Of a DNA stretch of 19,547 nt, positions 1 to 6,548 are shown piece by piece; positions within the stretch are counted from its first letter, which is position 1; every line of letters starts with the position of its first letter. The stretch is from Negativicoccus succinicivorans (GTDB taxonomy: Bacteria; Bacillota; Negativicutes; Veillonellales; Negativicoccaceae), in the NCBI RefSeq assembly GCF_018373335.1, contig NZ_JAHAHH010000012.1, positions 1 to 19,547 on the forward strand, in the 5' to 3' direction. The position numbers and the translations under genes were made by a program. The notes below the pieces were generated by a model. It was not told where the DNA came from. It searched no databases and was given only the letters and a program-made list of their open reading frames with translations.

Positions 1-336
1 AAGTATCGAAGCGGTGCGATTAATGATGAGAATCGCAACGAGATTGACGGTCGTTTGAATACTTTGAGCAGTGATATTCGCGTGGCGGTGGAGAATTATC
101 CGGAGTTGAAGTCGCAGTCCGCGATTCGAGATGCGATTCAGCAGAATTCGTACCTGCAAAAGGAGATCACAGCGGCGCGTTCTTTCTATAATGACACGGT
201 GAATGCGTGGAATCGGGAGATTTTTTCCTTCCCGTTCAAGAAGGTGGTGGCGGCGCAAGAGGGGAAGACGACACGCATTCCCTTTGTTGCTTCAAAAGAA
301 GTCAAGACACGATCTCGCGAGGTGTTTTTCGGATAA
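1..336 (+). CDS. lemA: LemA family protein, C-terminal part (5' end outside window)
   Basis: The frame is open from base 1 and ends at TAA 334-336, giving the last 111 residues; the true start lies upstream. The visible part is the end of a LemA helical bundle: a conserved 'YPELKS' stretch, then a helix ending in 'ARSFYNDTVNAWN', then 'FPFKKVVA', which is the usual order near the LemA C-terminus. LemA proteins are generally anchored by one N-terminal membrane helix (not visible here), with the bundle outside the cytoplasmic membrane; their biochemical role is poorly defined. The tail after 'FPFKKVVA' is about 25 residues and fairly basic. No TPM-domain partner gene, often found next to lemA, follows on this side. 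A terminator lies about 145 bases downstream, so this appears to be the last gene of its transcript. Confidence 0.85.
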   Translation, partial: KYRSGAINDENRNEIDGRLNTLSSDIRVAVENYPELKSQSAIRDAIQQNSYLQKEITAARSFYNDTVNAWNREIFSFPFKKVVAAQEGKTTRIPFVASKEVKTRSREVFFG

Positions 337-480
337 GAAGAGGTACTATCAACGGTGGTTAGCTGATAGATCTGTCGCAGGACGTGTTGCCGGTGAAGAC
401 GGGCGGTTGATTGATGAATGCGATGATGGAATGACGGTTACGAGCGGTATACCGTCGTGTCGCCGAGAAATACGGTACGA
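337..480. other. non-coding spacer after lemA
   Basis: Between the LemA stop and the first terminator I see no convincing gene. The open frames here on both strands lack recognisable domains and ribosome binding sites. It is best read as the 3' untranslated region of the lemA transcript. Confidence 0.5.
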
Positions 481-508
481 AAAAAGAGGGATTGCTCCCT
501 CTTTTTTT
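481..508 (+). terminator. intrinsic terminator downstream of lemA
   Basis: A perfect inverted repeat (AAAAAGAGGGA at 481-491 and its complement at 496-506, loop TTGC) runs into a T-tract to 508. The A-run on the left arm means it could also act on minus-strand transcripts. Confidence 0.8.
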
Positions 509-627
509 GTATACATCGGTAACGGCCGCATCGGATCGGCGTGTGGCGAGAGCGACGAAAGGTGCTCGGCGCGGATTGGGTTCATCTGAAATGTGAAAAA
601 GGGAAAGAAAAAGCAAAGAAAGCAAAG

Positions 628-655
628 AAAAAAGAGGGCGAGTGCCCTCTTTTTT
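628..655 (-). terminator. intrinsic terminator of the TonB-dependent receptor gene
   Basis: A perfect 12-bp inverted repeat (628-639 with 644-655, loop GAGT) lies just beyond the stop codon at 664. Read on the minus strand, the GC-rich stem GCCCTC/GAGGGC is followed by a run of T with single C interruptions. The T-tract on the plus strand suggests it works in both directions, as a second stop for lemA readthrough. Confidence 0.8.
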
Positions 656-663
656 GAAAATAC

Positions 664-2826
664 TTAGAAACGGTACTGCAAGGAGACGGTGTAGGTTCTT
701 TCACGAGCGGCCTCGCCTGCGTAGAATTTTTTGTCGAACAGGTTGTAGATGTCGCCTTGTAAGACGAGCCCTTCTTGGATTTCATAGTTGGCGGAAAGGC
801 TGGTGATGAAGTAGGAGTCTTCCGATTTGTATTCACCGGTGTCACGATCCGGACGCTGTCTTTCGCTGACATAGGTGTTGTCCAAGAGGACTTGCCAGGG
901 CTTGGCATCCCATTGCACGCCGAAGTGAACGAGGTGGCGCGGAATATCGTAGTACCGATTGCCATCTACTTTGGCATCGGTCAGAGCGTAGTTGGCATAG
1001 GCCGACCAATTCTGGTTGAAACGATACTGCGTACCGAATTCGATGCCGCGACGGACGAGATCACTTTCTGAGTTGTAATAATTACGCGGGCTGGAACCTT
1101 TCGGCCTCAGAGCGACGAGATCTTTCGTTTTGGCATGGAAGAGCGTCACATCCCAAGTCAGATTCTGATCATAATGCTTGTAACCGACTTCCCAAGTATT
1201 GGTCGTTTCCGGTTTTAAGTCCGGATTCGGATCGATGGTTCCACTGTTTCGATATACCTGGTAAAGGACTGGAGGGTTGAAGGAGTGACCGTAGCTGATA
1301 AAGGCGGAGTTGTTCTCATCGAAGCGATGTTCCACCGCTACTTTCGGGGACCACTCGCCATAACTTTCGGAAGCGAAGTTGTTATTTTGCCAAGTGCCTT
1401 TTTTCAAGACATTGTTGTAGCCGTTTTCTTTTTTGTAGCGGTCGTAACGCATGCCTAAGTAGAGATCGGTCGTATCCGCGACTTGCCATTTATCTTGGAG
1501 ATAAAACGCGTGCAGGATCCCGCGCCCGCCATTGTATTCATAGGGGCTGCGGCCGGTATTCCGATCGATGTCCCGCCAGTGGTCCATAGTAAAGCGGGTC
1601 TGCGCGAAGGATTCGCGATTGTAGTTGTAGCCGACCGTGAGCGTATGGTCTTCGATGTCTATATTTTTGTGAATATCGAAGTTATACGCCTTGCTCGGAT
1701 AGTAGGAGAATTCGCCCGGTCCGTTCCACGCATTCAAAGTGTCCGTGTTGACGATATCGGGTGCGCTGCTGGAAGTACTGTAGCCGTCGTTGAAGCGATT
1801 GGTGTATCCGAAATGCGCGAAGAGTTGATTCTTGCGATCGGTGAATTGCAGGCGATGGACGTCCATATCGCGGACACCGTAGTTCCCGAGATAGTTATTC
1901 GGGCTGATTTTCAAAATTCTCTTGTCGGGCAATTCCCAAACGCCGCCCCAAACGGGGTTGCCGCTTTTGTCGTAAACATAGGTGAAGGGATTGCGATAGT
2001 CGTAATTGTGCTCCGAGCGGGTGAAGGCGTAGTCTAAGCTGCGATTTTCATCGAAATCATAGCCCAGGGAAAAGGACCATGTTTCCGTGTCGTTCAATTT
2101 CTCGCCACGTGAGCCGATGATGTAGTAATTGCGCGCCGATTGTGCCAAGTCGACCTGATGCGTCGGCGTAACTAGTTTGTCGGGGTCTTGCTTTTTGGCG
2201 CTTTTGTCGATGTAGTAGCCGACATAGCCGTCCGTGGAGCGTTTTTCATAACCGAGGCCCATACGCCAGTGGTCTTTTCTTATCTTTGTGTTCAAACCGA
2301 AACGCTTCGTTTTATCGCTTCCGTAAGAAAGAATCGCATTACCGCTGAGTTCTTCCTGCGACTTCGCGGTGATGATGTTGATGACACCGCCGACGGCGCG
2401 ACCACCGTAAAGCGACGAGCCGGCGCCGCGGACAACTTCGATTTTTTCAATATCCGTGGTCGGTAAGACGGCCCAGTCGACGGTACTGTTCCAGCCGGAG
2501 TTCAAGGGTTGTCCGTCAAGCATGATCAGGGTTTCAGCGGAACCGAAACCGCGCATCATCAAATCGGAAGACATGCCTCCGTCCGCAACCGGCGAACGAT
2601 AGACGCCGGGCGTATGCGCTAACGCGTCGGCAAGGTTTTGCACCGGACGCTTTTTCATTTCTTCTGCCGTGACGACATTGACGGATGCCGGTACATGTTG
2701 TGTTTTTTCCTCAAGCCGCGTCGCGGTGACGATCACTTCCCCCAGATCGTACTGCGGTGCGGCATACGCCATGCTCGTTCCGGCAACCATCGCCAAGACG
2801 AGCGGTATGAGTTTCCTTTTTCTCAT
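664..2826 (-). CDS. TonB-dependent outer-membrane receptor
   Basis: This encodes a 720-residue receptor that would import a scarce ligand (ferric siderophore, heme or cobalamin) across an outer membrane using TonB energy. Residues 1-22 form a clear signal peptide (basic MRKRK, hydrophobic core, cleavage after AYA). A TonB-box-like segment follows (about 27-37, 'GEVIVTATR'), then the plug domain (about 40-160) with the typical 'LADALAHTPGV', 'MMRGFG', 'LMLDGQPL'-like and 'IEVVRGAGSSLYGGRAVGGVIN' region. The rest is rich in aromatic beta strands, contains the 'NPDLKPETTNTWEVGYK' barrel motif, and ends in 'YRF', the usual outer-membrane assembly signal. Length is normal for the CirA/BtuB/FepA class. 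The start has an ideal AGGAGG (2832-2837) five bases upstream. No tonB, exbBD or ABC uptake genes adjoin it, so the ligand cannot be deduced; the Fur-like site hints at iron. Confidence 0.95.
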   Translation of the reverse strand: MRKRKLIPLVLAMVAGTSMAYAAPQYDLGEVIVTATRLEEKTQHVPASVNVVTAEEMKKRPVQNLADALAHTPGVYRSPVADGGMSSDLMMRGFGSAETLIMLDGQPLNSGWNSTVDWAVLPTTDIEKIEVVRGAGSSLYGGRAVGGVINIITAKSQEELSGNAILSYGSDKTKRFGLNTKIRKDHWRMGLGYEKRSTDGYVGYYIDKSAKKQDPDKLVTPTHQVDLAQSARNYYIIGSRGEKLNDTETWSFSLGYDFDENRSLDYAFTRSEHNYDYRNPFTYVYDKSGNPVWGGVWELPDKRILKISPNNYLGNYGVRDMDVHRLQFTDRKNQLFAHFGYTNRFNDGYSTSSSAPDIVNTDTLNAWNGPGEFSYYPSKAYNFDIHKNIDIEDHTLTVGYNYNRESFAQTRFTMDHWRDIDRNTGRSPYEYNGGRGILHAFYLQDKWQVADTTDLYLGMRYDRYKKENGYNNVLKKGTWQNNNFASESYGEWSPKVAVEHRFDENNSAFISYGHSFNPPVLYQVYRNSGTIDPNPDLKPETTNTWEVGYKHYDQNLTWDVTLFHAKTKDLVALRPKGSSPRNYYNSESDLVRRGIEFGTQYRFNQNWSAYANYALTDAKVDGNRYYDIPRHLVHFGVQWDAKPWQVLLDNTYVSERQRPDRDTGEYKSEDSYFITSLSANYEIQEGLVLQGDIYNLFDKKFYAGEAARERTYTVSLQYRF

Positions 2827-2854
2827 AAAGGCCTCCTCAGAAATAAATAATAAA

Positions 2855-2869
2855 TGATAACAATTACAT
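2855..2869. promoter_or_regulatory. possible Fur-like operator
   Basis: TGATAACAATTACAT matches the 7-1-7 Fur consensus TGATAATNATTATCA well in its left half (6 of 7) and partially in its right half (4 of 7). It lies between the predicted transcript start and the ribosome binding site of the receptor gene. Iron control of such receptors is common, but this AT-rich leader could produce the match by chance. Confidence 0.3.
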
Positions 2870-2903
2870 ATAACTGCAAACCATATCGGTTACAATCATA
2901 TAT

Positions 2904-2932
2904 AGTATACATTCTCGAAAAGATTTGGTCAA
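2904..2932 (-). promoter_or_regulatory. sigma-A type promoter for the TonB-dependent receptor
   Basis: On the minus strand, a -35 box TTGACC (2927-2932) and a -10 box TATACT (2904-2909) are separated by exactly 17 bases. This predicts a start near 2897 and a leader of about 70 bases. It is the best-matching promoter in the window. Confidence 0.7.
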
Positions 2933-2990
2933 AGAAAGAAAAGAAAAAAGTAAAAGCTTTCTTATTGCAATATTTGTTGCTATGAATTTA

Positions 2991-3019
2991 CCAAAAGATC
3001 CATATGATAAATCTTTTGG
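2991..3019. repeat. perfect 9-bp inverted repeat between divergent promoters
   Basis: CCAAAAGAT at 2991-2999 is repeated inverted as ATCTTTTGG at 3011-3019 with an 11-base loop. No T-tract follows, so it is not an obvious terminator. It lies between the receptor promoter and the DUF805 promoter and could be a binding site for a dimeric regulator. A related CCAAAAAGAT occurs at 3058-3067. Confidence 0.5.
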
Positions 3020-3072
3020 CGCGGAACTTCAGACCGTTCACGGATGGATTTAAGATGCCAAAAAGATAAGCG

Positions 3073-3081
3073 TGATATAAT
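3073..3081 (+). promoter_or_regulatory. extended -10 promoter for the DUF805 gene
   Basis: TGATATAATA contains a perfect TATAAT (3076-3081) preceded by TGN (3073-3075), an extended -10 element. There is no good -35 box at 16-18 bases, which extended -10 promoters tolerate. The predicted start is near 3088. Confidence 0.55.
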
Positions 3082-3110
3082 AAACAAAATGAAATTTTAC
3101 TTCATCTCAT

Positions 3111-3120
3111 GAGAGAGGGG
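3111..3120 (+). promoter_or_regulatory. ribosome binding site deciding the DUF805 start
   Basis: GAGAGAGGGG is placed six bases before the ATG at 3127. The upstream in-frame ATG at 3109 overlaps this site and has no Shine-Dalgarno sequence of its own. Confidence 0.6.
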
Positions 3121-3126
3121 ATTTTG

Positions 3127-3549
3127 ATGAACGAAATGAGACAAGCGCAAGTTGTGGAAGAAATGACGTTTAAGCGCGCTTTTGAACGTTGCGTACGAGA
3201 AAAGTACGTGGCTTTCAGCGGTCGCGCGTCACGTGCGGAATACTGGAAGTTCATGCTGATTTATGTGGTTATTTTGCTCATTGCGCAGGCGTTGGACGTG
3301 GGACTTTTTCCGCACACCGTAGACGAGACCGGAATGGGAGGGACGATCACGACGATCGTGACGATTCTGTTGTTCCTGCCGGCGTTTACGGCGCAAATTC
3401 GTCGTCTGCATGATATCGGCAAAAGCGGCTGGTGGATTTTGTGGCAGATTGTGCCGCTCATCGGCACGTTGGTGTTGCTTTATTTCCTGGTGAAACCGTC
3501 GGAAAAAGGCGCGAACAAGTACGGCCCGCAGCCTTCGGAAACATTATAA
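3127..3549 (+). CDS. DUF805 family small membrane protein (YhaH-like)
   Basis: A protein of about 140 residues with the DUF805 layout: an N-terminal 'FSGRASRAEYWKF' signature, a first membrane helix ('LIYVVILLIAQAL'), a second around 'ITTIVTILLFLPAFTAQ', the conserved 'RRLHDIGKSGWW' motif, and a third helix ('IVPLIGTLVLLYFLV'), closing with 'PSEKGANKYGP'. The family is a widespread inner-membrane protein group of unknown function. The frame opens with an ATG at 3109, but that codon has no ribosome binding site; the ATG at 3127 has a purine-rich GAGAGAGGGG (3111-3120) six bases upstream, so 3127 is the likely start. The gene has its own promoter and terminator and appears monocistronic. Confidence 0.9.
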   Translation: MNEMRQAQVVEEMTFKRAFERCVREKYVAFSGRASRAEYWKFMLIYVVILLIAQALDVGLFPHTVDETGMGGTITTIVTILLFLPAFTAQIRRLHDIGKSGWWILWQIVPLIGTLVLLYFLVKPSEKGANKYGPQPSETL

Positions 3550-3576
3550 AAGTCCGCTTCGGCGGGCTTTTTTTAT
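3549..3576 (+). terminator. UUCG-loop intrinsic terminator after the DUF805 gene
   Basis: The stem AAAGTCCGC (3549-3557) pairs with GCGGGCTTT (3562-3570) around a TTCG tetraloop, with one G-T pair, followed by a T-run to 3574. It starts at the last base of the stop codon. Confidence 0.9.
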
Positions 3577-3810
3577 TGGAAGCGATAAGGCGTGAATGTG
3601 AAAACGAAAAGTGACCGAATGAAATTTTACACGGATATTTTGCAAGTAAAAATATGGTCATGATTTTGGCATGATGACGGGGAAATTTCACGTGAAGCGG
3701 CAAATAATCGGTAACGCGCCACTTTTTTGCGCGCTGTATTTCACTCATTTTTGACAAAGCGCGGCGGCGGGAAATGGCCGTGCGGCACAGGCGGTATAGA
3801 ACAGTTAATA
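3577..3810. other. non-coding region upstream of rnjA
   Basis: No gene is supported in this stretch of about 230 bases. It holds a second copy of AATGAAATTTTAC (3618-3630; first copy 3088-3100) and a GCGCGC-flanked T-run around 3715-3735 that could form a weak hairpin. An isolated TTGACA (3751-3756) has no matching -10 box. Confidence 0.4.
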
Positions 3811-3819
3811 TGGTATAAT
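3811..3819 (+). promoter_or_regulatory. extended -10 promoter of the rnjA-to-phosphoesterase operon
   Basis: TGGTATAAT combines TGN (3811-3813) with a perfect TATAAT (3814-3819). The predicted start near 3826 leaves a leader of about 90 bases before the rnjA start at 3916. It is the only strong promoter-like element ahead of the nine-gene operon. Confidence 0.6.
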
Positions 3820-3902
3820 AAGAACAGGAGTTTGTGAGCGGACCGGACAATTTTGATTGTCCATAGCAAGATCAGCAAGAATGTTCGGGACATCTACATA
3901 TT

Positions 3903-3908
3903 GGGAGG
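3903..3908 (+). promoter_or_regulatory. ribosome binding site deciding the rnjA start
   Basis: GGGAGG sits seven bases upstream of a TTG codon at 3916. The alternative in-frame TTG at 3853 has no such site, and the extra 21 residues it would add do not resemble RNase J. Confidence 0.7.
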
Positions 3909-3915
3909 TTTTATT

Positions 3916-5577
3916 TTGGCGAAAGAAAAATTGCAGATCATCCCCCTCGGAGGTTTGGGAGAGATCGGTAAAAACATGACGGTATTCCGTTATGGAGACG
4001 ATATTGTGGTGCTGGATTCGGGCTTGGCATTTCCGGATAACGAAATGTTGGGGATTGATATTGTCATTCCGGATTTCAGCTATTTGATTGAAAATAAGGA
4101 TAAAGTACGCGCGATTGTGATCACGCACGGGCACGAGGACCATATCGGCTCGCTCTCGTACCTGTTGAAGGAAGTTTCGGCGCCGGTTTACGCCACGCGT
4201 CTGACCTGCGGTTTGATCGAAGGCAAGTTGAAAGAAAATCGCGTGGGCAAGTACCAGCTGAATGTCGTTAAATCCGGCGATGAAATCACGGCCGGTGCTT
4301 TTAAAGTCGGATTTTTCCATGTGAACCATTCGATTCCGGATGCCTGCGGGATTTATTTCCGCACGCCGGTAGGAACGGTGGTGCACAGCGGCGACTTTAA
4401 GATCGACTACACGCCGGTGGACGGCAAGATGATGGATTTCAAAAAAATTACGGAGCTCGGCAATCGCGGCGTGCTCGTGTATTGCGCGGATTCGACGAAC
4501 GCGGAACGCGCCGGGCATACGCCTTCGGAAAAAACGGTTTCCGCGGCGCTGATGCGGGAGTTTGAACAGGCGCGCGGCCGGATCATTTTAGCGACGTTCG
4601 CATCGAATGTGTCCCGTTTGCAGATGGCGATCGACGCGGCGGTGGCGAATCAACGTAAAGTGGCGGTGTTCGGCCGTTCCATGGTGAATGTCGTCGGGAT
4701 CGCGCTCGAGATCGGGTATCTCACGGCGCCGAAAGGAACGATTATCGACAGCGATGAAATCAATCGCTACCGCGCGGACCAGCTTTGCATTTTGACGACC
4801 GGCAGCCAGGGTGAACCGATGGCGGGCCTTTCGCGGATGGCGGACGGCGCGCACCGACAGATCCAAATTCATCCGAACGATACTGTCATTCTCTCGGCGT
4901 CGCCGATTCCGGGCAACGAAACGAGCGTCGGTCGCACGATTGATAAATTGGTGAAACTGGGCGCGCATGTGGTGCACGGTTCGGATAAGAAAGTTCACGT
5001 GTCCGGCCACGGCTCGCAGGAAGAATTGAAGATGATGTTGTCGCTGATTCGCCCGCGCTTCTTTATTCCGATGCACGGGGAATACCGCATGCTGCATAAA
5101 CACGCGGAAATCGCGGAAAGTTTGGGCGTGAAGCGCGACAATATTTTAATCGGTGAAAACGGACAGATATTTGAGTTCACCGGTCGCAAAGGTCGGCTCG
5201 CGGACAAAGTGCAAGCGGGCAAAGTCTATGTGGACGGTTTGGGCGTCGGCGATGTCGGCAATATCGTTATCCGCGATCGCCAGCAACTGTCGCAGGACGG
5301 CATGGTCATCGTGACCATGGTGCTCGAAAAAGGGTCTTCGCAGGTGCTCGCCGGACCGGATATCGTGTCCCGCGGCTTCATTTACATGCGCGACTCGGAA
5401 GTATTGATCCGTGAAATGACGCGGCGCGTGGAAGCGGTTATCGAGCGCTGCGCGGACAATAATATCACGGAATGGAATGTGATTAAAACGCAGATTCGCG
5501 ATACCCTGTCGCGTTATATCTTTGAAAAGACACGTCGGCGTCCGATGATTCTGCCGATTATTCAGGAGGTTCATTAA
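3916..5577 (+). CDS. rnjA: ribonuclease J
   Basis: A 553-residue metallo-beta-lactamase/beta-CASP RNase, a cytoplasmic enzyme with 5'-to-3' exonuclease and endonuclease activity in Firmicute mRNA decay and rRNA maturation. The N-terminus reads 'IIPLGGLGEIGKNM', the standard RNase J opening. The zinc-binding motif HGHEDH is at about 71-76, the downstream metal ligands lie in 'FFHVNHSIPD' and 'VHSGDFKID', the beta-CASP segment includes 'FASNVSRLQ', and the C-terminal metal motif is in 'PMHGEYRML', followed by the RMMBL and C-terminal domains. Length matches the family (about 555). The start is taken as TTG 3916 from its strong ribosome binding site. The stop overlaps the ATG of yybS by one base. 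A single paralogue is visible, so RNase J1 versus J2 cannot be decided. Confidence 0.96.
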   Translation: MAKEKLQIIPLGGLGEIGKNMTVFRYGDDIVVLDSGLAFPDNEMLGIDIVIPDFSYLIENKDKVRAIVITHGHEDHIGSLSYLLKEVSAPVYATRLTCGLIEGKLKENRVGKYQLNVVKSGDEITAGAFKVGFFHVNHSIPDACGIYFRTPVGTVVHSGDFKIDYTPVDGKMMDFKKITELGNRGVLVYCADSTNAERAGHTPSEKTVSAALMREFEQARGRIILATFASNVSRLQMAIDAAVANQRKVAVFGRSMVNVVGIALEIGYLTAPKGTIIDSDEINRYRADQLCILTTGSQGEPMAGLSRMADGAHRQIQIHPNDTVILSASPIPGNETSVGRTIDKLVKLGAHVVHGSDKKVHVSGHGSQEELKMMLSLIRPRFFIPMHGEYRMLHKHAEIAESLGVKRDNILIGENGQIFEFTGRKGRLADKVQAGKVYVDGLGVGDVGNIVIRDRQQLSQDGMVIVTMVLEKGSSQVLAGPDIVSRGFIYMRDSEVLIREMTRRVEAVIERCADNNITEWNVIKTQIRDTLSRYIFEKTRRRPMILPIIQEVH

Positions 5578-6548
5578 TGCCGCAACGATCTACCCGCGCG
5601 CTTACGGAAGCGGGCCTGCTCGTCGGCCTCACGGTGGTGTTGTCGCTGGTGGGGACGTACGTACCGATCCTCTCGGCGGTAGCACTGTTGTTGTGGCCGG
5701 TACCGATCGCCTATTTGGGCGTTCGGTACGGCATGCGTTGGTCGCTGCTGGCAACAGTGGCGACTTTATTTATCTTGACGCTTTTGACGGGACCGGTGAC
5801 GGCGGCCGGCATCGGGCTGACCTTCGGCGCGATGGCCTTGACGCTGGGCGAGGGATTTCGCCAGAAGTGGTCGGCGGGACGCATCTTAACGGTAGCGACG
5901 ATTGTGTTTCTACTCGGTTTCGGGATTCAGTTCCTGCTGTCCTTTTACGTCATGGGCGTGAACGTTTTCGCGATGTATGAAGACGCGATGCGCCAATCGA
6001 CGGAACAGGCGTTCCGAACGCTGGAAGGCATGGGTTACAATGCGATTGACCTGGCCGAGGCGAAGTCGCAATACTTGGCGCAACAGGCGCAAATCCGTCA
6101 GGTGGCGCCGTTCATTGTGGTGTCGGCGGGATTGCTGCTGTCGTATCTTGACATTATTATCGCGCGGGCGATTTTACGTCGTCTGCAGATTGATTTGCCG
6201 AAGTTTCCGCCGGTGGCGGAATGGGAAATGCCGCGAGCGGCGCTGTACCTGTATGTGTTCGCGTTGCTGCTCGGCTGGTTCGGACCGCAATATTTCCCGC
6301 AACTGCCGGTAGAAGTAGCGATGAATATCCAGGTCGCGGCGATGTACTTGATTTGGTTGCAGGGGATCGCCGTCGTCTTTTGGTGGGCTCGCCGTCATCC
6401 GCGGTTGGCCTTCATGCGCTGGGTGATCGTGGTCGGAAGTTTTATCATTCCGACATTTTTAGGCTTTTTATTTTTAATCGGTTTAATTGATATGGGCATC
6501 AATTATCGTAAACGGAAAGGATATACTCCGACGAATGGAATATCGTAA
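5577..6548 (+). CDS. yybS: YybS family membrane protein (DUF2232)
   Basis: A 323-residue polytopic membrane protein. The order is an N-terminal 'TRALTEAGLLVGLTVVLSL' helix, several close helices to about residue 135, a hydrophilic loop (about 135-180) rich in Q and E, another helix around 183-200, and a C-terminal set of helices ending in a basic tail ('NYRKRKGY'). This is the DUF2232/YybS layout. The family is found next to gdpP and rplI in many Firmicutes; its function is not established, though the fold suggests a transporter-like S component. The ATG overlaps the rnjA stop (TAATG), with AGGAGG at 5564-5569, so translational coupling is likely. Its 3' end overlaps the probable gdpP start by 14 bases. 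Confidence 0.88.
   Translation: MPQRSTRALTEAGLLVGLTVVLSLVGTYVPILSAVALLLWPVPIAYLGVRYGMRWSLLATVATLFILTLLTGPVTAAGIGLTFGAMALTLGEGFRQKWSAGRILTVATIVFLLGFGIQFLLSFYVMGVNVFAMYEDAMRQSTEQAFRTLEGMGYNAIDLAEAKSQYLAQQAQIRQVAPFIVVSAGLLLSYLDIIIARAILRRLQIDLPKFPPVAEWEMPRAALYLYVFALLLGWFGPQYFPQLPVEVAMNIQVAAMYLIWLQGIAVVFWWARRHPRLAFMRWVIVVGSFIIPTFLGFLFLIGLIDMGINYRKRKGYTPTNGIS

Noticed and set aside
203..589. 128-codon plus-strand frame overlapping the end of lemA
   Set aside because: It reads through a strong terminator, overlaps lemA in another frame and has no ribosome binding site or recognisable domain.
3751..3756. Perfect TTGACA upstream of rnjA
   Set aside because: No -10-like sequence occurs 15-19 bases downstream (the region is GC-rich), so the extended -10 element at 3811 is preferred.
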